Origin: Terriglobia bacterium
Lineage (GTDB): Bacteria > Acidobacteriota > Terriglobia > Bryobacterales > Bryobacteraceae
Reading direction: 5' to 3'
Length of the DNA: 36,870 bases
Assembly (NCBI GenBank): GCA_020073615.1
Contig: JAIQEX010000066.1
Location: forward strand, 1-36,870
Position 1 is the first letter of the stretch. The number at the start of each line of letters is the position of its first letter. A program made the position numbers and the translations under genes. The notes below the pieces were generated by a model, which was given only the letters and a program-made list of their open reading frames with translations, was not told the DNA's origin and ran no database searches. Positions 8,615 through 17,183 of this stretch are shown one piece after another.

Positions 8615-9583
8615 ATGAGCATGCCACGGAAGAGCCTGGCCGCCCGTGTGGCGGCAGCCGCGGTGTTGGTGAGCGCGGCGATTATTCCCGTTACCTCCGC
8701 TTCGGCCGTAACCTGGGGGGCGAATTACTTTCCCAACGTCCCGCTGACCACCCAGGACGGCAAGACGGTGCACTTTTTCGACGATCTACTCAAAGGCAAG
8801 AAGGTTGTTATCAACTTCATCTACACGAAGTGCGGGGACTCCTGCCCGCTGGAAACGGCCCGCATGGCCCAGGTACAGCGCATCCTGGGCGCCCGCATGG
8901 GGCGCGATATTTTCTTTTACTCGTTCAGCATCGACCCCGTCCGCGATACGCCTGCGGAGCTGAAGTCGTACGCGCAGAAGTTTCACACCGGGCCGGGCTG
9001 GCTGTTCCTCACCGGCAAGAAGGCGGACATCGAATTGATCCGCCGGAAGCTGGGACAGCAGGCGCGCGCCGAAGATAACGAGCTGACCGACCACAGCACC
9101 AGCCTCATGATCGGCAATGTGGACAGCGGGGAATGGATCAAAGACAGCTCGCTCGACAACCCCCAGTACATAGCGGCCATGATCCGCGACTGGCTGTCGG
9201 ACTATAGCAACCAGGGGCCCGTAAAAAGCTACACGGAAGCGACGCCCCTGCCCGAGTATGTGTCGAACACGGGGGCTTACCTGTTTCAGACGCGCTGCGC
9301 CGCGTGCCACACCATCGGGCAGGGCGACAGCGTAGGGCCGGACCTGCTGGGCGTAACGAAGAACCGCAAGCGTGAATGGCTGACCAACTTTATCGCGCTG
9401 CCCAACGTGATGATTGCGAAAAAGGACCCGCTCGCCGTGTCGCTGTATGCGCGGTACAACCAGTTGCTGATGCCCAACCTGCGCCTGAACGACGTGGATT
9501 TGAAGAACCTGCTCGGCTTCCTGGAAGCGCAGGACGCCCTCCCGCGCGGCCAAGCCAAGGCGGAAGCGCCGGCTGCACGCTAG
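8615..9583 (+). CDS. SCO1/SenC copper chaperone fused to a cytochrome c domain
   Basis: Product of 322 residues. ATG 8615 is chosen because AAAGGAA lies just upstream (8606-8612) and a signal peptide begins there (RVAAAAVLVSAAIIPVTSASA). Residues about 40-210 form a thioredoxin-fold SCO domain with the copper-binding CGDSC (C73, C77) and the distal histidine in LTDHSTSLM (H160). Residues about 220-310 are a class I cytochrome c domain with CAACH haem attachment (C228, C231, H232) and a likely axial methionine in LLMPNL (M286). In SCO families the CxxxC/His triad delivers copper or handles disulfides for copper enzymes such as cytochrome oxidase. Here the neighbour is a multicopper oxidase, so copper insertion into, or electron transfer with, that enzyme is a reasonable inference. 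A strong intrinsic terminator follows. Confidence 0.93.
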   Translation: MSMPRKSLAARVAAAAVLVSAAIIPVTSASAVTWGANYFPNVPLTTQDGKTVHFFDDLLKGKKVVINFIYTKCGDSCPLETARMAQVQRILGARMGRDIFFYSFSIDPVRDTPAELKSYAQKFHTGPGWLFLTGKKADIELIRRKLGQQARAEDNELTDHSTSLMIGNVDSGEWIKDSSLDNPQYIAAMIRDWLSDYSNQGPVKSYTEATPLPEYVSNTGAYLFQTRCAACHTIGQGDSVGPDLLGVTKNRKREWLTNFIALPNVMIAKKDPLAVSLYARYNQLLMPNLRLNDVDLKNLLGFLEAQDALPRGQAKAEAPAAR

Positions 9584-9645
9584 GGCGCCAATCCGCACCT
9601 ACGATTTGCTGCAACACCGTCTGTCTCCTGAAACCCGACTCGAAC

Positions 9646-9680
9646 GCCCACGGGGAGTAGTTTACCCGTGGGCTTTTTTT
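9646..9680 (+). terminator. intrinsic terminator of the copper oxidase operon
   Basis: GCCCACGGG (9646-9654) and CCCGTGGGC (9665-9673) form a perfect 9-bp stem with a 10-base loop, followed by seven T residues (9674-9680). It ends transcription from the SCO-cytochrome gene and separates it from the convergent ClC fusion gene. On the minus strand there is no T run after the stem, so it is directional. Confidence 0.93.
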
Positions 9681-9694
9681 GTCCCAGGGGACGG

Positions 9695-12553
9695 TTACGG
9701 GCGGGCGAGTCTGGTCATGACGCGCTTCAGGGCTTCGTCCGGAGGCGGGTTGGCGGCGCAGGACTTCACCCCCACGGACCAGAGTTGTTCGGCGATCGCG
9801 GTGTTCGCCTCCACGGCATCGCTGAAGGACGGCGGACGTCTCTTTGCGGCCAGCGAGGCCCGCGCCCGCTCGACCGCATCTTTCAGAGGAGTTGGGAGAG
9901 CGTCCTCGCCGCCGGCACAGCGCAACGCCTCGTCGAGAAGCTTGCTCAGGATCTCCCGGCTGCGGCCAAATCGTTCTTTGGCCGGGAGACCCTTTAGAGC
10001 CGGGTCCAGCACGAGAGTTCTGTCGCACAGGTCCATGCGGCTCGCCGCGGCCCGATCCGCGGGCTCGATCTGCAAGGCGGCGCGGAAGGCCTGGCGGGCC
10101 GCTTGATCGTCGCCCATGGCGAACTCCGCTTCGCCCAAGCCGTCCCAGGCGCCCGCGTCCTGCCGGTTGTGATCGAGGAGGTGGCGGAAGAGGGTGGCCG
10201 CTTGCCGGGGCAGACCGAAGTCGATCATCATGCGAGCCACCTGCTTCCCCATCGCTGGATCGCCAGGCAACTCGGCGGCCAGCGAGAGAAGCTCCGCCTG
10301 GGCCTGCGGGAGTTTGCCGGCGCGGCCCAGAACACCAACCAGCTCGATGCGCGTCTGGACGCGGTTCTGCTGCGCATTCCGCACCCACGAGCCGTAGATG
10401 GCGCGTTGATAGTGCGCCAGCGCATCGTCGATGCGTCCTTCCTGGGCGGCCACGCGGGCCAGGCCGAGGTTGACGGGACCGCTCGCGGGGCTGTCGCGCA
10501 GGGCTTCTCGCAGGTAGATGGAAGCCTCGTCCAGGCGGCCGGCCTTGAGCAAGGCCAGGGCGAGCGCCTGCCGGCGCTCACTGGTGTGGGTGATGGACAG
10601 GGCCTGGCGGTATTGAGCGATGGCCTCGTCGTAGCGGCCCGCGGCCAGTAGTTCCTCGCCCGCCTGGTAGTATCGCTGGGCGCGGCCGACGCGCTCGGCG
10701 CGGTAGTAGTAGTTCAGCGAGGCGGCGAGAAAGGCGACGCCGGCCACGGCCGCGACCAGGCGCACCAGCAGCCGGCGCGTGGCCGGAGGGTCCGCCATGC
10801 CGGCGGCGGAGGGCTGTTCGTGGGCCTGCGGTTCGTGGGCCTGCCCGATGCGGTATGCGGCGAGGACATCCGGCAGAGAGATGGTGCCCTGCACGTCGCG
10901 CACATTGGTGCGGCTGACGACGGGCAACACCGGCAGGCCGCTTTGGGCGAGGCGGTGCATGGCGGCATCGAGCGGATGGTCGGCGTGGAGATGCGGAAAA
11001 TTCACGGCGGCGAGATGTTCGATCGGGCCGGGATCGGGGACCAGCCCGCCCAGCGTCTCGCCGCCGCGCCCGGCCTGGACCGCCTCGTCCAGTTGAGTGG
11101 CGGCGATCATGCCGCGCAGTCCATGCTGGTCCACCACGGGCCAGGCGCCGCGGTCGCGATCGGCCGAAGCCGCCGCCTGGCTGACCGTCTCGGTGGCGGA
11201 TAACACCTGGGCCGCGGGGCGGTACGCGTGGCCGACCATGAGGAACGATTCCCGCGCGCGGGCGCCGGAGGGGAGGTGGATTCCGTCCTGGTGCTGGAGC
11301 GCTTCGTAGATAGGTTCGTGCTGCAAGCGGCTGGAGATGTAATAGCTGATGAGGTTGGCAATCATCAGGGGCACGATGATGGAGTAATCGCGCGTCATTT
11401 CGAAGATCATGATGACGGAGGTCAGGGGCACGCGCACGATGCCGGCGAAGGCCGCCCCCATGCCCACCAGCGCGTAGGCGCCCACGCTGCCGGTGTAGTC
11501 CGGCAGGAGCAGATGGGCCACGCCGCCGACGGCGCCACCCATCATGGCCCCCATGAACAGGCTTGGTCCGAAGATGCCGCCGGCGTTGCCGGAAGCGTAG
11601 CAGGTGGCCGTGGCGACAATCTTCAAGCCGACGAGCAGGGCCATGGCCGCGATGGCCAATTGCCCGTTCAGCGCCTTGCCCACCACGCCGTAGCCCACGC
11701 CCAGCACATCGGGCACGAACCAGCCGAGCAGCCCCACCGTCAAGCCGCCCACCGCGGGATACAGCCAGCCGGTGGATCGGGGCAGCGTCAGGAAGCGCTT
11801 GCGCTGCCATAACAGGAGCTTGACGAAAGCCGCGGAGACCACGCCGCCGGCCAGGCCCAGCACCGCATAGCAGGCGAATTCGAGGGGATGCACCAATTGA
11901 TAGGCCGGCACGTGGAACAGGGGCTCGTCGCCGAGCACCAGGTGCAGCACGATCCAGGATGTGGCGGAACCCAGGACGATGGAGCCCAGCACCGGCGCAT
12001 GCATATCGCCCATGACTTCTTCGAGGGCGAACAGCACGGCGGCGATGGGAGTGTTGAAGGCGGCGGCGAGCGCCGCCGACGCGCCCACCGGCACCAGGGC
12101 CTTGACGCTGGCGGCGCTGAGCCCCAGGCGGCGGCCCAGCACCGAGGCGATGCCGGCGCCCACCTGGACGGACGGGCCTTCCCGTCCCAGGGCGATGCCG
12201 CTGGCGAGGGAAACGGAGCACAGGCCGAACTTGCCCAGGACGGTGCGCAAGCTGATGTAGCCGTCGCGCAGGAAGAGCGCGGTCTTGGTCTGGGGAATGC
12301 CGCTGCCGCGCGCATGCGGAAAGTAACGGAACAGGAGATACCCGGTCGACAGCGAGCCGGCCACGGGGATCAGCACGCGCCGCCAGGCGGCGCCTCCGGC
12401 CGGATAGAGGCGCGATCCCAGATTCTCGGTCAGGAGAATGAAAGCGACCACCACCAGCCCCACCACCGCGCCGATAATCAGCGTCAGCACCAGGAGGACT
12501 TTGTTTTCGTGCTGGAACGACCCTACGGCTGCGTCGGTTCGCGGAGCCGGCAT
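9695..12553 (-). CDS. ClC chloride/proton antiporter - CBS pair - TPR fusion protein
   Basis: Product of 952 residues from ATG 12553 (MPAPRTDAAVG); the frame stays open further upstream but there it is antisense to the transketolase gene. Residues about 18-430 are a ClC core: GSGIPQ, GREGPSVQVGAG (gating Glu present), AAAFNTPIAAVLFALEEV (second Glu, the proton-path position of exchangers) and GGIFGPSLFMGA. It should therefore be an H+/Cl- exchanger rather than a pure channel. Residues about 430-570 fit a CBS pair (VVDQHGLRGMI, HPLDAAMHRLAQSGLPVLPV). Then, without a stop, comes a region starting at M586 (MADPPATRRLL) with one more hydrophobic helix (about 593-616) and at least five TPR-like repeats (ELLAAGRYDEAIAQYRQAL and others) up to about 830. 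The TPR part alone would look like an ordinary anchored TPR protein, so either a true fusion or a lost stop codon is possible. Confidence 0.88.
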   Translation of the reverse strand: MPAPRTDAAVGSFQHENKVLLVLTLIIGAVVGLVVVAFILLTENLGSRLYPAGGAAWRRVLIPVAGSLSTGYLLFRYFPHARGSGIPQTKTALFLRDGYISLRTVLGKFGLCSVSLASGIALGREGPSVQVGAGIASVLGRRLGLSAASVKALVPVGASAALAAAFNTPIAAVLFALEEVMGDMHAPVLGSIVLGSATSWIVLHLVLGDEPLFHVPAYQLVHPLEFACYAVLGLAGGVVSAAFVKLLLWQRKRFLTLPRSTGWLYPAVGGLTVGLLGWFVPDVLGVGYGVVGKALNGQLAIAAMALLVGLKIVATATCYASGNAGGIFGPSLFMGAMMGGAVGGVAHLLLPDYTGSVGAYALVGMGAAFAGIVRVPLTSVIMIFEMTRDYSIIVPLMIANLISYYISSRLQHEPIYEALQHQDGIHLPSGARARESFLMVGHAYRPAAQVLSATETVSQAAASADRDRGAWPVVDQHGLRGMIAATQLDEAVQAGRGGETLGGLVPDPGPIEHLAAVNFPHLHADHPLDAAMHRLAQSGLPVLPVVSRTNVRDVQGTISLPDVLAAYRIGQAHEPQAHEQPSAAGMADPPATRRLLVRLVAAVAGVAFLAASLNYYYRAERVGRAQRYYQAGEELLAAGRYDEAIAQYRQALSITHTSERRQALALALLKAGRLDEASIYLREALRDSPASGPVNLGLARVAAQEGRIDDALAHYQRAIYGSWVRNAQQNRVQTRIELVGVLGRAGKLPQAQAELLSLAAELPGDPAMGKQVARMMIDFGLPRQAATLFRHLLDHNRQDAGAWDGLGEAEFAMGDDQAARQAFRAALQIEPADRAAASRMDLCDRTLVLDPALKGLPAKERFGRSREILSKLLDEALRCAGGEDALPTPLKDAVERARASLAAKRRPPSFSDAVEANTAIAEQLWSVGVKSCAANPPPDEALKRVMTRLARP

Positions 12554-12676
12554 CGGCTGCAAACCCGCGGAAGAGTCTCTGCCCCTCAACAGCGCTCCAT
12601 CATTTAATGATAGCGGGGGCAGGCGGGGGCGGGCAGGGGACATCGCCTGCCCCGCCGCTGATAGAATGTTTTCAAA

Positions 12677-13498
12677 ATGCCTAAATCTCTGGCGGAACTC
12701 GCAACCATCGCGCGCCGCATCCGGCGCGAAATCGTGGTGATGATCGGCGCGGCCAAGTCGGGACACCCGGGCGGGTCGCTGTCGGCCGTGGAAATCCTGG
12801 TGGAGCTGTACTTCGATTACATGCGCATCGATCCCCAAAAGCCCAAGTGGCCGGATCGCGACCGCTTCATTCTGTCCAAGGGCCACGCGGCGCCGGTGCT
12901 GTACGCGGCCATGGCGGAGGCGGGGTATGCGGACACCCCGCTCGACCAGTTGAATACCCTGCGCAAGCTGGGGTCGGTGTACCAGGGGCACCCCGATGTG
13001 CGGTTCATCCCCAGCCTGGAGGCCTCCACCGGCTCGCTGGGCGAGGGGCTCTCGCTGGCGCTGGGCATGGGGATCGCGGCGCGGCTCGATGGCCGGCCGT
13101 CGCGCACCTACGTCATGCTGGGCGATGGTGAGAGCCAGGAAGGGCAGGTTTGGGAAGCGGCCATGGCGGGCGCGTTTCACAAACTGGATAACGTGGTGGC
13201 CATCGTGGATTACAACGGCATTCAGCTCGACGGCTTCGTGAAGGACATCATGGAGATCGCGCCGCTGGCCGATAAGTGGCGCTCGTTCGGCTGGCACACG
13301 CTGGAGATCGACGGCCACGATCTCGCGGCCATTCGCAAAGCATTCGAGGAAGCGGAGGCCACCAAGGGCCGGCCGACCGCGATTGTCGCCCACACGGTGA
13401 AAGGCAAAGGCGTCTCGTTCATGGAGAACAACCCCAAGTTTCACGGCACGGCGCCGACCGCGGCGGAAGTGGAGCTGGCGTTAAAGGAGCTCAACTGA
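12677..13498 (+). CDS. transketolase, N-terminal (TPP-binding) subunit
   Basis: Product of 273 residues. It has the N-terminal half of transketolase: SGHPGGSLSAVEI near the start, SKGHAAPVLYA, ASTGSLGEGL and the thiamine-diphosphate/magnesium motif GDGESQEGQVWEA followed by NVVAIVDYN. The C-terminal pyrimidine-binding half is encoded separately by the next gene, one base after the stop. The two products should form an alpha2beta2 enzyme that moves two-carbon units in the non-oxidative pentose phosphate pathway. Split transketolases are common in archaea and several bacterial phyla. The start ATG 12677 is 123 bases from the divergent ClC gene start; no strong ribosome site is seen. Related split TPP enzymes (DXP synthase-like) are less likely because this length and these motifs are those of transketolase. 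Confidence 0.93.
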   Translation: MPKSLAELATIARRIRREIVVMIGAAKSGHPGGSLSAVEILVELYFDYMRIDPQKPKWPDRDRFILSKGHAAPVLYAAMAEAGYADTPLDQLNTLRKLGSVYQGHPDVRFIPSLEASTGSLGEGLSLALGMGIAARLDGRPSRTYVMLGDGESQEGQVWEAAMAGAFHKLDNVVAIVDYNGIQLDGFVKDIMEIAPLADKWRSFGWHTLEIDGHDLAAIRKAFEEAEATKGRPTAIVAHTVKGKGVSFMENNPKFHGTAPTAAEVELALKELN

Positions 13499-13499
13499 A

Positions 13500-14468
13500 A
13501 TGGCAGCGAAGACCAGATTTGAAGTGAAGCTCGGGCCGGCCACGCGCGAGGCTTTCGGGCGGGCGCTGGTGGAGTTGGGCCGCGAGAACAAAGACGTCGT
13601 GGTGTGCGACGCGGACCTTTCGAAATCCACTATGACCACGTACTTCGCCAAGGAATTTCCCGAGCGGTTCATCTCCCTCGGCATCGCCGAGGCCAACATG
13701 GCGGCGGTGGGCGCGGGGTTGGCCTACGCGGGCAAGATTCCGTTCATCGCCAGCTTCTCGGCCTTCGCCATGAACAAGGGGTTCGAGCAGCTTCGTGCGT
13801 GCGCGGCGTATCCCCAAGTCAATCTGAAAGTGGTGGGGACGCACAGCGGCATCTCGATCGGCGAAGACGGCCCTTCGCAGATGAGCGTGGAAGAGATCGG
13901 GTTGGCCTGTTCGCTGGCCGGCTTCGTGGTGATAGCGCCGGCCGACGAAGCGTCGACCAAAGCGCTGGTGCGCGCCGCGGCGGCGTACGTGGGGCCGGTA
14001 TTCATCCGCACGGGACGTCCGAAAGCGCCGGTGATTTACAACGGAGACCAGAAGTTCGAGATCGGCAAAGCCATCGAGGTGGTGGCGGGGCAGGATGTGG
14101 CGATCGTCGCCAGCGGGCTGCTGGTGGCGGAGGCGATTTTGGCGGCGGAGACGCTCGAAGGGGAAGGCGTCCGGGCACGCGTCATCGACATGCATACGGT
14201 GAAGCCGATCGACCGCGAGACGATTCGCCACGCCGCGACGGAAACCGGCGCCATCGTGGTAGCCGAGGAGCACCTGGTAGATGCCGGGCTGGGGGTGCGG
14301 GTGGCGCAGGTGGTGGCGGAGACGGCGCCGTGCCCCATGGAGTTTGTCGGCATCCAAAACACCTACGCGGAATCCGGCCAGCCGGAGGAGTTGATGGACA
14401 AATACGGGCTGGTGGCCCGCGACGTGGCCGCGGCAGTTCGCAAGGTGGTGGCGCGGAAGAAGCAGTAA
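13500..14468 (+). CDS. transketolase, C-terminal (pyrimidine-binding) subunit
   Basis: Product of 322 residues starting one base after the N-terminal subunit. It has the pyrimidine-binding domain with the catalytic-Glu region FISLGIAEANMAAVGAGLA, the following IPFIASFSAFAMNKGFEQL, and GTHSGISIGEDGPSQMSVEE. The C-terminal transketolase domain includes FIRTGRPKAPVIY, VAIVASGLLVAEAI, VIDMHTVKPID and IVVAEEHLVDAGLG. It completes the active site of the split enzyme in the cytoplasm. The next gene, a sensor kinase, begins three bases after its stop, so the two-component genes are probably co-transcribed with transketolase. Confidence 0.93.
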   Translation: MAAKTRFEVKLGPATREAFGRALVELGRENKDVVVCDADLSKSTMTTYFAKEFPERFISLGIAEANMAAVGAGLAYAGKIPFIASFSAFAMNKGFEQLRACAAYPQVNLKVVGTHSGISIGEDGPSQMSVEEIGLACSLAGFVVIAPADEASTKALVRAAAAYVGPVFIRTGRPKAPVIYNGDQKFEIGKAIEVVAGQDVAIVASGLLVAEAILAAETLEGEGVRARVIDMHTVKPIDRETIRHAATETGAIVVAEEHLVDAGLGVRVAQVVAETAPCPMEFVGIQNTYAESGQPEELMDKYGLVARDVAAAVRKVVARKKQ

Positions 14469-14471
14469 GCC

Positions 14472-15476
14472 ATGACGGGCGACCGATGCCGATGTTCCGA
14501 TAGGTTTCTCGAGCAGAGCCCCGGGTGTCATTGGGTGGTGGGCGCCGATGGCATCTTTCAGCGAGTCTACGGCGATGCAGCGGCGCTCTTCGGCAAGCCG
14601 GCCGCGGAACTGGAGGGGCGGCCGGCGGCTACGGCGATCGATACCGATCTCTACCTGGTGTGGCGGGGCCGTTTCGAGCGGGCGTTTGCGGGCGAGACCG
14701 TGATGGTGCGCGAGCGGCGCGGGACCGGCACCTGGCTGATCACCCTCTTTCCCATGCGGGCGGAGGGAGCGATCTGCTGCGCCGGCGGCACCGCGGGCGA
14801 AGTTACGCCCTGGAGCAGCGCCGAGCGCGAGTTGCGCAACACCGTGCTCGGTGCGCTGAAGGCCCAGGAATTCGATCGCGCCATGGCCTCCAAGTTCCTG
14901 CACGATTCGGTGGGCCAGAATCTGACGGCGTTCGGCCTGCAACTCGATCTCATCCGCATGGACCTGGAGAGCGTGCAGCCGGAAACCTGCGCGCGGGTTA
15001 CGGAGATCCAGGGCGTACTCGAAACCATGATGGAAGACGTGCGGGAATACAGCTACGCGTTGAATCCATCGACGGTGGAACGCGCCGGGCTCCGCTCCGC
15101 CCTGGACCGCCTGACCGCGCGCATCCACGAGCGATTTGCCGGCGTGTTGCGAGTGAATGTGGATCCGTTCCTGAAGCTCGACCCCAAGATAGCCGTGGCC
15201 CTCTATCAGATTGCCCAGGAGGCCGCCGAGAACGCCGTGCAACATGCCAGTTGCTCCGCGATTGAAATCGCGGTAAAGTCCACACGTACTGGTACTGTTC
15301 TGGAAGTCCGGGACAATGGGCGGGGATTCGATCCTTCCGACACACTGAGGGGATGCCGCGGTTTGGGGCTGTTGAGCATGGAACACTATGCCGCGCAGGC
15401 GGGTTTAGATCTTTCCATCACCAGCAACCGGGAGTTTGGAACGACCGTAAAAGCGGCGGCGGTGGAAGCCGCCTGA
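14472..15476 (+). CDS. soluble NarL-family sensor histidine kinase with PAS-like domain
   Basis: Product of 334 residues. The N-terminus (about 12-100) is PAS-like: FLEQSPGCHWVVGADGIFQR and LFGKPAAELEGRPAAT. It carries a few cysteines (CRC near residue 6, a further Cys at about 17, and CC near 100) that might sense redox or bind metal; this is speculation. There is no transmembrane segment, so a cytoplasmic signal is expected. A HisKA_3 dimerisation domain follows with the phospho-accepting FLHDSVGQNLTAFGLQL (H144). The ATPase domain has the N-box IAQEAAENAVQHA and G-box VRDNGRGFD plus GLGLLSM. It lies 3 bases after transketolase and 9 bases before its cognate response regulator. The kinase class pairs with LuxR/NarL regulators, as found here. 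Confidence 0.93.
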   Translation: MTGDRCRCSDRFLEQSPGCHWVVGADGIFQRVYGDAAALFGKPAAELEGRPAATAIDTDLYLVWRGRFERAFAGETVMVRERRGTGTWLITLFPMRAEGAICCAGGTAGEVTPWSSAERELRNTVLGALKAQEFDRAMASKFLHDSVGQNLTAFGLQLDLIRMDLESVQPETCARVTEIQGVLETMMEDVREYSYALNPSTVERAGLRSALDRLTARIHERFAGVLRVNVDPFLKLDPKIAVALYQIAQEAAENAVQHASCSAIEIAVKSTRTGTVLEVRDNGRGFDPSDTLRGCRGLGLLSMEHYAAQAGLDLSITSNREFGTTVKAAAVEAA

Positions 15477-15485
15477 GACACAACT

Positions 15486-16163
15486 ATGCCATTCGACATT
15501 GTTCTCGTCGACGATCACAAGCTGGTGCGCGATGGCGTCAGGGGCATCCTGGAGCGCGGCACGGAGTTTCGCGTGGTGGGGGAAGCGGAGAACGGCGCCG
15601 ACGCGGTGCAGCTCTGCAAGAAGTCGGCGCCGGACATGGTCCTCATGGATATCGGCCTGCCCGGGATGAACGGCATCGAGGCCACCACCGAACTGCTGCG
15701 CCACTGCCCCGGCGTCAAAGTGGTGATCCTTTCCATGTACGACGACGAGAACTCGGTGGTGAGCGCCATCCGTTCGGGGGCGCGCGCGTTTGTGCTCAAG
15801 AAGGCTTCTTCGAGCGAGTTGCTGGACGCGCTGCGCACGGTGGCGCGCGGCGGCTCCTACCTGAGCTCGCAGGTGTCCGACCACCTGCTGGCGCGCATCC
15901 AGCGCGGCGACCTGGACACGCACGATCGCAGCCCGCTGGAATCGCTTTCCCCGCGCGAGCTGCAGGTGCTGCGCCTGGTGGCCGAAGGCAAGACCAGCAA
16001 GGATATCGCCGTGCTGCTCGACCTGGGCCTGCAGACCGTGCGCAGCTACCGCAAGACCATGATGAAAAAGCTGGGCGTGAACAACGTGGCCGGGCTGACG
16101 CAACTGGCGCTGGCCGCGGGCATCACCCACTGGAACAAACCGGATGCTAACACCCTGGGGTGA
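15486..16163 (+). CDS. NarL/FixJ-type response regulator
   Basis: Product of 225 residues. The receiver domain (1-120) has the acidic pair VDDH at 9-11, the phospho-acceptor in LMDIGLPG (D55), Ser/Thr-position LSMYDD and the conserved Lys in VLKKAS. The DNA-binding LuxR-type helix-turn-helix lies at about 155-215: LSPRELQVLRLVAEGKTSKD, then LGLQTVRSYRKTMMKKLGV. It is phosphorylated by the kinase encoded 9 bases upstream and should act as a dimeric transcription regulator. Its last 20 bases overlap the next gene, an amidohydrolase. Targets cannot be read from this window; the tight packing with transketolase and the hydrolase suggests co-expression. Confidence 0.95.
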   Translation: MPFDIVLVDDHKLVRDGVRGILERGTEFRVVGEAENGADAVQLCKKSAPDMVLMDIGLPGMNGIEATTELLRHCPGVKVVILSMYDDENSVVSAIRSGARAFVLKKASSSELLDALRTVARGGSYLSSQVSDHLLARIQRGDLDTHDRSPLESLSPRELQVLRLVAEGKTSKDIAVLLDLGLQTVRSYRKTMMKKLGVNNVAGLTQLALAAGITHWNKPDANTLG

Positions 16164-17052
16164 TTTCCCCGCAAGCGACGCGCACGTGCATTTCTTCTCG
16201 CGGCGGTTCTTCGCGACGCTGGGCGCGCAATGCGGCAAGAGCGCCGAAGAGGCGGCCGGTGCGGCGGGCTGGGACCTTCCGCCGGAAGACCCCGCCGAAC
16301 TGGCGCGCACCTGGGCGGCGGAGATGGACCGGCACGGCGTGGCGCGGGCCGCGCTGATTTCGAGCGTTCCCGGCGACGAAGCGTCGGTGATTGCCGCCGC
16401 CGCCGCCTGCCCCGGCCGTTTCCATGCCTTCGCCATGGTCAACCCGCTGTCGGGGAACGCCACCGTCGCCGCGGGCCTCGAGGCCGTGTGCCTGTTCCCC
16501 GCCATGCACCTGTACTCCATGGCCGACGCGCGCGTCGAACCGCTGCTGGAGCAGGCCGCGGCAGCGCACTGCGCGGTGTTTGTGCACTGCGGGGTGCTGA
16601 CGGTGGGGGTGCGCAGGAAGCTGGGACTTCCCTCGACGTTCGACATGCGCTATTCGAATCCCCTCGACTTGCACGCGGTGGCGCTGCGCTTTCCCGCGAC
16701 GCCGTTCCTCATCCCCCATTTCGGCGCGGGCTATCTGCGCGAAGCCCTGATGCTGGCCGACCTGTGCCCCAACGTGTACCTGGACACCTCCAGCAGCAAT
16801 TCCTGGATGCGCTATGAAGGCCTGGAGCTGAAGACCGTATTCCGCCGGGCGATCGAGGCAGTGGGCGCCTGGCGTCTGCTGTTCGGGACCGACTCTTCCT
16901 TCTTCCCGCGCGGCTGGAACTACGAAGTGTTCGAAGCGCAGGTGCAGGCGCTGCTTGCCCTGGGAATCAGCGGCGAAGAGGCAAGATTGATTCTGGGAGA
17001 GAATCTGGAGCGGATTTTCGGGGGGCAGGCGGAGCAGCCGGCGGCAGGTTGA
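16144..17052 (+). CDS. amidohydrolase-2 family metal-dependent hydrolase
   Basis: Product of 302 residues from ATG 16144, overlapping the response regulator by 20 bases. It has the amidohydrolase TIM-barrel metal motifs in order: HVH in SDAHVHFF (H14, H16), a His in VFVHCGVL (about 147), a His in LIPHFGAGYLREAL (about 191) and Asp in LFGTDSSFFPRGW (about 247). The family (PF04909) contains decarboxylases and hydrolases of cyclic acids, lactones and amides, including ACMSD-like and TIM-barrel fold enzymes; substrate assignment is not possible here. Cytoplasmic, no signal peptide. It ends the run that began with transketolase; a GCCCGC/GCGGGC hairpin (17059-17075) follows but has no T run. Confidence 0.88.
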   Translation: MLTPWGDFPASDAHVHFFSRRFFATLGAQCGKSAEEAAGAAGWDLPPEDPAELARTWAAEMDRHGVARAALISSVPGDEASVIAAAAACPGRFHAFAMVNPLSGNATVAAGLEAVCLFPAMHLYSMADARVEPLLEQAAAAHCAVFVHCGVLTVGVRRKLGLPSTFDMRYSNPLDLHAVALRFPATPFLIPHFGAGYLREALMLADLCPNVYLDTSSSNSWMRYEGLELKTVFRRAIEAVGAWRLLFGTDSSFFPRGWNYEVFEAQVQALLALGISGEEARLILGENLERIFGGQAEQPAAG

Positions 17053-17183
17053 GAAACGGCCCGCGCCCAGCGGGCTCGTGGCGTGGACTTCGTGTCGACC
17101 GCTTGGCAGGCGCGTGCGCCTTCCTCAGCCGAGCGGCTTTGCCAACGCAGTGTCTAGGTCGGACAATCAGTTGAGAGTTCCGA

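Noticed and set aside
6500-8773. 757-codon open frame on the minus strand
   Set aside because: It is the antisense shadow of the multicopper oxidase gene; its product has no recognisable domain and the plus strand has all copper motifs.
12554-13444. Upstream extension of the ClC-TPR reading frame
   Set aside because: It lies antisense to the well-supported transketolase subunit, has no ClC-like sequence, and a proper N-terminus starts at 12553.
13491-15386. 631-codon open frame on the minus strand
   Set aside because: Antisense to the transketolase C-terminal subunit and histidine kinase genes, both of which have complete family motifs; GC-rich codon bias keeps the opposite frame open.
17059-17075. 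Terminator after the amidohydrolase gene
   Set aside because: GCCCGC/GCGGGC can pair around a 5-base loop, but no T run follows, so it does not meet the form of an intrinsic terminator.
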